Source of the DNA: Bin87 sp965115825
GTDB lineage: Bacteria > Chloroflexota > Dehalococcoidia > Lucifugimonadales > UBA3495
NCBI GenBank assembly: GCA_965115825.1
Contig: OZ220464.1
Span: 2,790,001 to 2,854,000, forward strand
DNA: 64,000 nucleotides
Direction: 5' to 3'
The notes under the pieces are model-generated. The model had not been told where the DNA came from. It saw nothing but the letters and a program-made list of their open reading frames with translations, and ran no database searches. This document shows positions 58,102 to 64,000 of this stretch, in pieces; the stretch's first letter is position 1; every line of letters begins with the position of its first letter. Made by a program: the position numbers and the translations under genes.

Positions 58102-61035
58102 ATGGCTACCAGAGAGCATGAGCAGACACTGAACGTTTGGCTGGCCGGGCTGCTGCGGGAGCGGGGCCTGGATGCCCGGCCGGAGGTGATGCGCTCCGGG
58201 AATCGTCGCGTTGATGCGGGGGTGGACGGCGAGGCGGAGGGGGCGCGCTCCGGGAATCGCGGCGCTGGCGTTGACGCAGGGGTGGGCGTCGGAGCGCGGG
58301 CGGCGCGTGGCGGCAGTTTGCGCGTTGATGTGGAGGTGCGCATCGGGGCGGCGATTATCGCGGTGGAGTGTGAGCATGGGCAGTCGCCGGCGAAGCGGGC
58401 GGAGGCGGTTGGCGACGCTGACCGACGCCTGGCGCAGGGCCTGGCGCACGGCGCGGTTGCGGTGTGCTATCCGGACAATACTACCGAGGGGTCGCTGCCC
58501 GAGGCGCGGTTCATCTGGGCGGTGCGGGATGCCGCCGGAGTTGCATTTGGCCGAGGGGAGGATAGCGGGTCGGGTCGGCGGGCGGTTGGCGAGGCCGGGG
58601 TGGGGGCGCAGCGGGCGGCGCGGGACGCTGCCGGGGTGGGGACGAATTGGGTGGAAGGGAGCCTGGAGCAGCTGGTTTCGGTGATACGGCTGACGCCGGC
58701 GCAGCTGGGCAACCCCGACTATGCAGCGGCGGCGTTGTCCAACAGTCTGGATGAGGCGGCGCGTCGGCTGAGCGATGGGCAGAAGCGGATGCTGGCGCAG
58801 ACGCTGGATTTGCCGGCGGCGAAAAGCGGCAGTCAGTGGAACCAGGCGGCCAAGCGCGCGCTGCTGGTGATTGCCACCGCCGTGATGTTTCACTCGCGGC
58901 TGGACAGCCATCTGCCGGAGATGCGGCCGGAATTGGACAGTCGTGAAAATCCGCCGGTTCCTTTCGTCGGCGCGTGGCCGCCGCGGATGGCGCAGCAGTG
59001 CCTGGATGCCGCCGATGCGATTGGCGCGTTTCGGGATGCGTGGCATCTGATACTGGCGCTGGACTACAAGCCGATTTTTGAGACGGGACGGGCGGCAGTA
59101 CAGGCGTGTCCGCCGGACCCGGCCTTTGGCGACGCAGTACGGGACACGGCGCGGGCGGCGCTGGCGGTAGCGCAGAATATCGCGGGGCTGCGGCATGACT
59201 TGCTGGGGCGCATCTTTCATACCGTGCTGGACACGGCGCGCTACGATGGGTCGTTTTATACCACTACGGCGGGGGCGACGCTGCTGGCGGGGCTGGCGCT
59301 GCGGGAGGATATGTGCGATTGGGAGGATGCCGCGGCCATCGCGGGGCTGCGCATCACCGACCCGGCGTGCGGCACGGGAACGCTGCTGATGGCGGCGGCG
59401 GAGCGCATCCGGCACCTGGCGCCGCAGTCGGAGACGGATGGGGACATATCCCGGGCGCTGATTGAGCGGGTTTTTACGGGCTATGACGTGAACCTGACGG
59501 CGACGCATATGGCGGCGACGACGCTGGGGCTGCTGTCGCCAACGACGCAGTTTCGGAATATGAAAATCGGGCGGACTTTGCTGGGAGTGGATGGCGCAGG
59601 GGAGGCGCGCCTGGGTTCGCTGGAGTTTCTGGATCGGCAGCCGACGCTGATGCCGTGGCCGAACTCGGCGCAGTCGGCGACGCAGGTGGACAGCGGGGAG
59701 GGTATGACGGCGGCGGAGGGTGCGGATTTGGTGATTATGAATCCGCCGTTCACGCGGGACAGCCTGAGGCATGACCAGTTCAGTCGGGAGGATGAGGGGA
59801 AAATCAAGGCTCGCGAGAAGGAGCTGTTTGCGAATAAGCCGGTGCATTTGTCAAATAACGGCGGCCCGTTCCTGTATCTAGGTGAGTTTCTAGCTAAACC
59901 CGACACCGGAGCGATGGCGGTGGTTTTGCCGCTGGTAGGAGCGACTAACTATGCAACGATGGGTATGCGGCAATATCTGGCGCAAAGGTTCCACGTTGAT
60001 ACTATTGTAACGTCGCATGATCCAGCGCGTATCTACTTTTCAGAAAACACTGACATAGGCGAAATGTTGGTAATCTGCCGGCGGTGGCCGACTGGGAAGG
60101 GAGCGAAACCGGCGACGAGGATAGTCAATCTGGCACGGAACCCGGCGACGCCGGCAGAGGCCATCAGCGTGGCGTGGGCGGTTGAGAACGGCACGGTGTC
60201 GAGTCAAGGTTTTGGCACGGTACAGGAGTGTCCAGCGGACAGAATAGCCGCAGGGGATTGGGGCGCGGTACAGTTTTTATCGCCATACCTGTGCGAGAAG
60301 TTTATTGAGCTGCGCAGCGGCGGATTGTTTCCATCAGTGGAGCTGGGCAGCATTGCGGATGTGGGGCCGGAAGGCCGCCGGATAAGAGATGCCTTTACTC
60401 GGTCGGAGATGCCGGATAATCTGGGGCGGGTTGCGCTGTGGCAGCACGATACGGAAGTGACGCAGTCGATGGCGGCTACGTGGGATACGCACATCGTTGC
60501 CAAGCCGACGAAAGCGCATTTGGCTGACAGTTATTGGCAGCAGCGCAACGCCTTAATGTTGCCCCAGAGGATGCGCCTCAATACGGTTAGAACGCTTTGC
60601 GCCCGGTTGGATATGCCAGCATTAGGTTCGTTGTGGGTTCCTTGCCGATTCACTATCGCAGAGCCCGGCAAGGACGTTTTGGAAAAGGCGTTATGCGCAT
60701 ATCTGAATTCATCTGTTGGCATATTGTCATTATTGGGTAACCGTACCAACAAGATACCGTCATACCCCCATTTCTCGCTGGATGATTTGCGTAAGCTGAT
60801 GGCGCCGGACTTTGGGGCGATTGGGGGTGATGCGGCGTCGGCGCTGGCGTCGGCTTATGACGCTCATGCGGGGGATGCGCTGCTGCCGCTGCCGGAGATG
60901 GAGGCGGACCCGGCGCGTCGGGCGTTGGATGCGGCGGTAGTGTCGGCGCTGGGTCTGGATGGGGAGTTGGTGGGGATGGTGCGGCGGAGTTTGGCGATGG
61001 AGCCGTCGGTGAGGGGGCGGCGGTATGGGGGGTAG
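58102..61035 (+). CDS. N-6 adenine DNA methylase, restriction-enzyme-like
   Basis: This is a protein of about 977 residues. The N-terminal 150 residues contain LRVDVEVRIGAAIIAVECEH, a D...ExE pattern that could be a restriction-type nuclease core, preceded by a low-complexity segment with RSGNR twice. Residues about 250-560 form a gamma-class methylase: HDLLGRIFHTVLD, SFYTTTAGATLLA, SAM motif ITDPACGTGTLLMAA and catalytic NPPFTR. The C-terminal 350 residues look like a target-recognition region ending SYPHFSLDDLRKL. The architecture fits type IIG or orphan BREX/Pgl-like methylases. GAGGGG precedes the ATG. A membrane protein gene follows after 16 bases. Confidence 0.87.
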   Translation: MATREHEQTLNVWLAGLLRERGLDARPEVMRSGNRRVDAGVDGEAEGARSGNRGAGVDAGVGVGARAARGGSLRVDVEVRIGAAIIAVECEHGQSPAKRAEAVGDADRRLAQGLAHGAVAVCYPDNTTEGSLPEARFIWAVRDAAGVAFGRGEDSGSGRRAVGEAGVGAQRAARDAAGVGTNWVEGSLEQLVSVIRLTPAQLGNPDYAAAALSNSLDEAARRLSDGQKRMLAQTLDLPAAKSGSQWNQAAKRALLVIATAVMFHSRLDSHLPEMRPELDSRENPPVPFVGAWPPRMAQQCLDAADAIGAFRDAWHLILALDYKPIFETGRAAVQACPPDPAFGDAVRDTARAALAVAQNIAGLRHDLLGRIFHTVLDTARYDGSFYTTTAGATLLAGLALREDMCDWEDAAAIAGLRITDPACGTGTLLMAAAERIRHLAPQSETDGDISRALIERVFTGYDVNLTATHMAATTLGLLSPTTQFRNMKIGRTLLGVDGAGEARLGSLEFLDRQPTLMPWPNSAQSATQVDSGEGMTAAEGADLVIMNPPFTRDSLRHDQFSREDEGKIKAREKELFANKPVHLSNNGGPFLYLGEFLAKPDTGAMAVVLPLVGATNYATMGMRQYLAQRFHVDTIVTSHDPARIYFSENTDIGEMLVICRRWPTGKGAKPATRIVNLARNPATPAEAISVAWAVENGTVSSQGFGTVQECPADRIAAGDWGAVQFLSPYLCEKFIELRSGGLFPSVELGSIADVGPEGRRIRDAFTRSEMPDNLGRVALWQHDTEVTQSMAATWDTHIVAKPTKAHLADSYWQQRNALMLPQRMRLNTVRTLCARLDMPALGSLWVPCRFTIAEPGKDVLEKALCAYLNSSVGILSLLGNRTNKIPSYPHFSLDDLRKLMAPDFGAIGGDAASALASAYDAHAGDALLPLPEMEADPARRALDAAVVSALGLDGELVGMVRRSLAMEPSVRGRRYGG

Positions 61036-61040
61036 GGTGG

Positions 61041-61046
61041 TATAAT
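61041..61046 (+). promoter_or_regulatory. TATAAT box placed for a leaderless transcript
   Basis: TATAAT lies in the 16-base gap, ending five bases before the ATG at 61052. The membrane-protein gene could thus be transcribed on its own without a leader, besides read-through from the methylase. Confidence 0.45.
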
Positions 61047-61051
61047 GGCCT

Positions 61052-61765
61052 ATGCGCAACGAAATCAGAACGGCGCTAGACGCCATCGCCGACAGCTGGG
61101 TTCCGAAAGCGGCCGGTCCCGCGCTTGGGGTGTTCCTGGTCATCACTCTGGCCATAGGTATGACGCAGAACGCATTTACGTGGTTCGGCATTGCTCCGCC
61201 AAGAGGGATTGCCTCTATTGATGTTTGGAAGTTGGGAATGGTAGTGGGCACGGCAGGAACGGCGACAGCGTTCCTGGCAACGATATACGTGGCAGCTCGT
61301 AACTACCGGAGAGGACGTGAGCACATCCCCAATCTTTCCATGGAGATGCAAATAGTAAGAACGCCGGCGAGTCTAAACTATGACGCCGTGGTGGTCAGCC
61401 TGAACGCGACTAACACCGGAACGGGCCTCTGCCGGGTTGATTGGGTTCGGTGGACTTTGAAAGTGGTGTCGCCATACGATGATGGAAGTGTCGAGGAAAT
61501 GCAGCAGGAATTTGAAGGCGCGCCAGAAGATAAACAAGACATCGAGTTTCCATGGCATTCGGTGAGGGAAGATACGGTAACGGAAGGAATAGTAATTGAG
61601 CCGAATGAAACGGAGCAGCTGACGTACGACTTCATCATTCCGGCTGAAATCACGGCTGTTGTCGTATCGGCTTGGGTTTCCAACGCATCGGAATTCAGGG
61701 AAGTCGAAGGATGGTACAGACGAAGGGCGCACGTAAATGGGGGGCCTGAGGGATATGAAAGATAA
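61052..61765 (+). CDS. Two-helix membrane protein of the methylase cluster
   Basis: The 237-residue protein has helices at about 22-45 (AAGPALGVFLVITLAIGMTQ) and 60-82 (LGMVVGTAGTATAFLATIYV), then a basic stop-transfer RNYRRGREH and a cytoplasmic domain of about 150 residues with strands (MEMQIVRT, VVVSLNATNTGTGLCRVDWV) that look like an immunoglobulin-like fold. I do not recognise a family. The position directly after a DNA methylase and before two small proteins suggests it belongs to the same system, perhaps as a membrane effector; that is inference. Confidence 0.7.
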   Translation: MRNEIRTALDAIADSWVPKAAGPALGVFLVITLAIGMTQNAFTWFGIAPPRGIASIDVWKLGMVVGTAGTATAFLATIYVAARNYRRGREHIPNLSMEMQIVRTPASLNYDAVVVSLNATNTGTGLCRVDWVRWTLKVVSPYDDGSVEEMQQEFEGAPEDKQDIEFPWHSVREDTVTEGIVIEPNETEQLTYDFIIPAEITAVVVSAWVSNASEFREVEGWYRRRAHVNGGPEGYER

Positions 61766-61928
61766 GAAATTTGATCCGCACAAGAGGACTGTTCCGTTGG
61801 AAAAGCGGCGCGGCGGCGGCCGGCCTATGCCGAGGCCGGCGGGCGGTAAAGCGAAGAAATGGCAAATGCCAACGGGAGGTAGTACACCGTCCGACCGGAA
61901 GAGGCCAAACAGCAACAAGGAGGCCTAA
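61755..61928 (+). CDS. Small basic protein, methylase-cluster paralogue a
   Basis: The 57-residue protein starts MKDKKFDPHKRTVPLEKRRG; its start overlaps the end of the membrane-protein gene by 11 bases. It is Lys/Arg/Pro/Gly-rich and probably disordered. Its C-terminus, GGKAKKWQMPTGGSTPSDRK, matches that of the next gene (GGNAAKTWQPPQKESTPNNR), so the two are paralogues. The longer start at 61737 is also possible. I do not recognise a family. Confidence 0.6.
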   Translation: MKDKKFDPHKRTVPLEKRRGGGRPMPRPAGGKAKKWQMPTGGSTPSDRKRPNSNKEA

Positions 61929-61930
61929 TC

Positions 61931-62152
61931 GTGGCTGACAAACAAAACAAATGGAACCCGGAACCGAGTAAAGATAACTTACCCATCGAGCCAGGGATGT
62001 TGATTCGCGGGATAGAGCATACTGAAGGAGATCTGTTAAAGCGCGGGCGTGAAATCGGACCACCGCAGGCCCGAACCGGCGGTAACGCTGCCAAAACGTG
62101 GCAACCTCCGCAAAAGGAAAGCACGCCCAACAATCGGGTCAGAAAGACATAG
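61931..62152 (+). CDS. Small basic protein, methylase-cluster paralogue b
   Basis: This 73-residue protein starts with GTG, two bases after the previous stop, with AAGGAGG just before. It reads ADKQNKWNPEPSKDNLPIEP, then MLIRGIEH, and ends with the shared GGNAAKTWQPPQKESTPNNR motif. It is predicted mostly disordered, with no membrane segment. It is the last gene of the four-gene cluster. Confidence 0.65.
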   Translation: MADKQNKWNPEPSKDNLPIEPGMLIRGIEHTEGDLLKRGREIGPPQARTGGNAAKTWQPPQKESTPNNRVRKT

Positions 62153-62246
62153 CAGCGTATCTATATGGCTATTGGGCAAGTGGCGGTCGGGGGTTTGCGG
62201 CGTCGTGGGGCGATATGTTTTCGTCGATCGTGAACCTCATATCGCG

Positions 62247-62558
62247 TCATCCGTTCCGGAAGATGCTTTTGAGAGTCTCGCTGTTATCGCCTTCTACCAG
62301 TGTCCACTTGCCGCTATCAAGGAAGCTGCCTTCAAATTGCCAGGAAGGGTTCCTGCCCGGCAAATTCTCGCTGGCGTAGAGGCAACAGGCGCGTATATCC
62401 TCGGCCTTTAGATTGGGATAATGCTCCAGAATATCGGCTTGGCTCCATTTATTAGCCAGCAGGTAGAGGATGAATGCGACGGAAATCCTGGTTCCTTTCA
62501 CGCGGGGCTTGCCCAGCAGGATTGGCGGGTCGGATACGATGCGTTCTCGCAAGTCCAT
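62247..62558 (-). CDS. DUF433 domain antitoxin-like protein, copy 3
   Basis: The 103-residue protein has the DUF433 core RIVSDPPILLGKPRVKGTRI, SVAFILYLLANKWSQADILE and HYPNLKAEDIRACCLYASEN, a winged-helix-like DNA-binding domain found in VapB-type antitoxins and often paired with DUF5615 PIN-like toxins. The last 35 residues differ from the other two copies, and no toxin gene follows it on the minus strand. It lies downstream of a truncated toxin relic at 62625-62681. Confidence 0.85.
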   Translation of the reverse strand: MDLRERIVSDPPILLGKPRVKGTRISVAFILYLLANKWSQADILEHYPNLKAEDIRACCLYASENLPGRNPSWQFEGSFLDSGKWTLVEGDNSETLKSIFRNG

Positions 62559-62624
62559 AATGATTGCAGCCTCCGGGGGATGGGGCCGGGTTGTGTCCAG
62601 CCGGTCTTTTATCCTAGCATACCG

Positions 62625-62681
62625 TCAACTGTACTGCGGCGGCGTGAGTTCGCTGAGGTTGGTGTCGGCCAGGATGCGCAT
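62625..62681 (-). pseudogene. Truncated DUF5615 toxin relic
   Basis: ATG at 62681 opens MRILADTNLSEL, the start of the toxin at 63382 (MRILADTNLNEP), but then joins sequence equal to the tail of the gene at 63744 and stops after 18 codons (TPPQYS). The junction marks the edge of the duplication that created this copy. Confidence 0.8.
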
Positions 62682-62687
62682 TGCGCG

Positions 62688-62984
62688 TTATGCCTTTTGG
62701 GATTCATGGGGTTCTGCGGCGTCTTGGCGGGCGGGTTTGTCGAATTCGGCCATGAACTTGCACCAATCGACGTTGGTCAGGGGCGCGCCGGTGGCGGCGT
62801 AGAGACGGCAGGCTTCGATATCCTCGTGGGTCAATCCGGGCCACCCGTTGAGGATGTCCTCTTCCGTCCAGGCGCCGCCGTTGAGACGTTCCATTACTAA
62901 CTCTACGGAGATGCGCATTCCGCGTATGGTTGGCTTGCCGGCCAGGATTTGGGAGTCTTTGGTGATGCGGTCGAGTAATGTCAT
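62688..62984 (-). CDS. DUF433 domain antitoxin-like protein, copy 2
   Basis: This 98-residue protein is almost identical to the copy at 63389-63685, differing mainly in a short loop (VELVMERLNGGAWTEED against VEQIVGLLNGGAWTEED). It has the DUF433 core LDRITKDSQILAGKPTIRGM and LTHEDIEACRLYAATGAP. It is followed six bases later by the truncated toxin, so this antitoxin has lost its own partner. Confidence 0.9.
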   Translation of the reverse strand: MTLLDRITKDSQILAGKPTIRGMRISVELVMERLNGGAWTEEDILNGWPGLTHEDIEACRLYAATGAPLTNVDWCKFMAEFDKPARQDAAEPHESQKA

Positions 62985-63028
62985 GATGGTTGTAGGCTCC
63001 TGAGGGATGGCTGGCCGGTTGTGTTAGG

Positions 63029-63382
63029 TTACAGGTTGGGGAGCGGGCGATTGCGGATGTTGATGACCCAGAAGCGGCCGGGCCAGACTATTGGGGCAGC
63101 GAGGTTGTGTACGATTAGCTGTGCTCTCTCCGCTACTGTCACAGATTGCGCGATGCGAAACAGGACTACACCGCAACGGGCTGGCAAGCGGTCATTGAAG
63201 GTTAACTCTCCGAAGTCGGTATCGAAGGTTACGAGTAGGCGGTCTTCACGTACTGCGCGGGCCAGTATGTTGGGGTCTGCCATACGCCGGTCGTCTTCAT
63301 ACATCCAAATAACGTCATGCCCGGCGTTGCGCAGAGCCGCGACTGTGGGTTCGTTGAGGTTTGTATCGGCCAGGATGCGCAT
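63029..63382 (-). CDS. DUF5615 PIN-like toxin
   Basis: The 117-residue protein starts MRILADTNLNEPTVAALRNA and continues DVIWMYEDDRRMADPNILAR and LLVTFDTDFGEL. The acidic residues (D6, the D of D-P, and the DTDFG pair) are those of the Mut7-C/PIN-like DUF5615 fold, the RNase-type toxin half of DUF433/DUF5615 systems. Its ATG is six bases after the stop of a DUF433 gene on the same strand, the usual antitoxin-first operon. Confidence 0.88.
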   Translation of the reverse strand: MRILADTNLNEPTVAALRNAGHDVIWMYEDDRRMADPNILARAVREDRLLVTFDTDFGELTFNDRLPARCGVVLFRIAQSVTVAERAQLIVHNLAAPIVWPGRFWVINIRNRPLPNL

Positions 63383-63388
63383 TGCGCG

Positions 63389-63685
63389 TTATGCCTTTTG
63401 GGATTCATGGGGTTCTGCGGCGTCTTGGCGGGCGGGTTTGTCGAATTCGGCCATGAACTTGCACCAATCGACGTTGGTCAGAGGCGCGCCGGTGGCGGCG
63501 TAGAGACGGCAGGCTTCGATATCCTCGTGGGTCAATCCGGGCCACCCGTTGAGGATGTCTTCTTCCGTCCAGGCGCCGCCGTTGAGGAGGCCTACTATCT
63601 GTTCCACGGAGATGCGCATTCCGCGTATGGTTGGTTTGCCGGCCAGGATTTGGGGGTCTTTGGTGATGCGGTCGAGTAAGGTCAT
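63389..63685 (-). CDS. DUF433 domain antitoxin-like protein, copy 1
   Basis: The 98-residue protein has the DUF433 core LDRITKDPQILAGKPTIRGM, then ISVEQIVGLLNGG and a second helix-turn-helix-like part GLTHEDIEACRLYAATGAPL. It forms a complete antitoxin-toxin pair with the DUF5615 gene six bases downstream. The sequence upstream (GGTTGTAGGCTCTTGGGGGA) recurs, diverged, before the other two DUF433 genes, so they probably share regulation. Confidence 0.9.
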   Translation of the reverse strand: MTLLDRITKDPQILAGKPTIRGMRISVEQIVGLLNGGAWTEEDILNGWPGLTHEDIEACRLYAATGAPLTNVDWCKFMAEFDKPARQDAAEPHESQKA

Positions 63686-63743
63686 GATGGTTGTAGGCTC
63701 TTGGGGGATGGCTGGCCGGGTTGTGTTAGGCCAGTGTTTTATC

Positions 63744-64000
63744 CTAGCATACCGTCAGTTGCACTGTGGCGGCGGCGCCAGTGTTCAGCGCGGCGGCGGC
63801 GCTGCCATCTATCAGGGCGATTTCCAGGCGGTTGTGGCTGCCTATCAGCGCGCGCAATCCGCTGTCGGGCGGGTCTCCGCGAGAGGTAGGGGGCGGACTG
63901 TGGAAGGTTTGGGAGAGGCCGTTGATGGTGTGGCCGGCGACGGCTACGGTTACATTGGGGTCGCCGGGGGATATGCCCATATCGTCCAGGATGTCGGCGG
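63744..64000 (-). CDS. C-terminal part of SAM hydroxide adenosyltransferase-family protein (cut by window end)
   Basis: The frame is open to the right edge; 85 residues are visible. VTVAVAGHTINGLSQTFHSP, GLRALIGSHNRLEIALIDGS and AAAALNTG form the beta-barrel C-domain of the DUF62/chlorinase-fluorinase family: strand, GL..T(F/Y), ALIGS...LEIA..(G/D)SAA..L. Members in most bacteria hydrolyse SAM to adenosine and methionine. The ATG at 63980 is internal, not the start. It lies directly upstream of the DUF433/DUF5615 array. Confidence 0.8.
   Translation of the reverse strand, partial: ADILDDMGISPGDPNVTVAVAGHTINGLSQTFHSPPPTSRGDPPDSGLRALIGSHNRLEIALIDGSAAAALNTGAAATVQLTVC

Noticed and set aside
58036..59847. 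603-codon minus-strand open frame opposite the DNA methylase
   Set aside because: Arg/Pro-rich low-complexity translation; the plus strand has clear methylase motifs.

Overview
The window is a GC-rich bacterial chromosome segment, most likely from an uncultivated Chloroflexota (Dehalococcoidia/SAR202-like) lineage. This is inferred from gene content, not from a marker gene. The clues are a lipoprotein solute-binding protein with the VEVTR-type spacer common in that phylum, two LLM-type flavin oxidoreductases, orphan MacB/LolD-type ATPases, a stand-alone molybdopterin dehydrogenase subunit, Thr/Pro-rich lipoprotein linkers, and Uma2, DUF433 and DUF5615 genes. No rRNA, tRNA, CRISPR array or complete insertion sequence was recognised.

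Layout. 1-6.2 kb: housekeeping genes, mostly on the minus strand (D-aminoacyl-tRNA deacylase, FmdB-type zinc ribbon, S21), two ABC ATPases, an arsenite methyltransferase, a candidate small RNA, and an iron-type ABC binding lipoprotein behind a near-consensus promoter. 6.4-15.8 kb: zinc-ribbon coiled-coil protein, secreted metallopeptidase, two related membrane coiled-coil proteins, MaoC-like and YbaK-like proteins, xanthine-dehydrogenase-type large subunit, Nudix hydrolase. 15.8-21.5 kb: three tandem genes for membrane-anchored proteins with a Thr/Pro stalk and plant-type LRRs; the third is frame-broken. 21.6-39.7 kb: metabolic genes (Tam-like methyltransferase, epimerase, LLM oxidoreductase, double-domain esterase, class III aminotransferase, gamma-glutamyltransferase, pentapeptide protein, HesB-like protein) mixed with accessory genes (frame-broken DNA methyltransferase with a poly-G tract, two coiled-coil/nuclease-like proteins, Uma2, decayed DUF3800).

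39.8-46.7 kb: five tandem lipoprotein paralogues on the minus strand. Four consist only of the N-terminal pro-region and the last is a complete subtilisin-family protease with that pro-region. 46.9-53.6 kb: enoyl-CoA hydratase, TlyA, CinA/PncC, a second LLM enzyme, two small membrane proteins and a penicillin acylase. 53.7-57.8 kb: a possible structured RNA leader, interspersed repeats and a heavily decayed fourth LRR gene with a 263-bp tandem repeat. 58.1-62.2 kb: a compact cluster of N6 DNA methylase, two-helix membrane protein and two related small basic proteins, a candidate defence operon. 62.2-64 kb: DUF433/DUF5615 toxin-antitoxin genes with a visible duplication, and the end of a SAM hydroxide adenosyltransferase gene.

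The strongest candidates for something undescribed are the pro-region array next to the protease, the stalked LRR family with its decaying and repeat-expanding copies, the methylase/membrane/small-protein cluster, and two apparently structured non-coding regions (about 4.64-4.77 kb and 53.8-54.19 kb).
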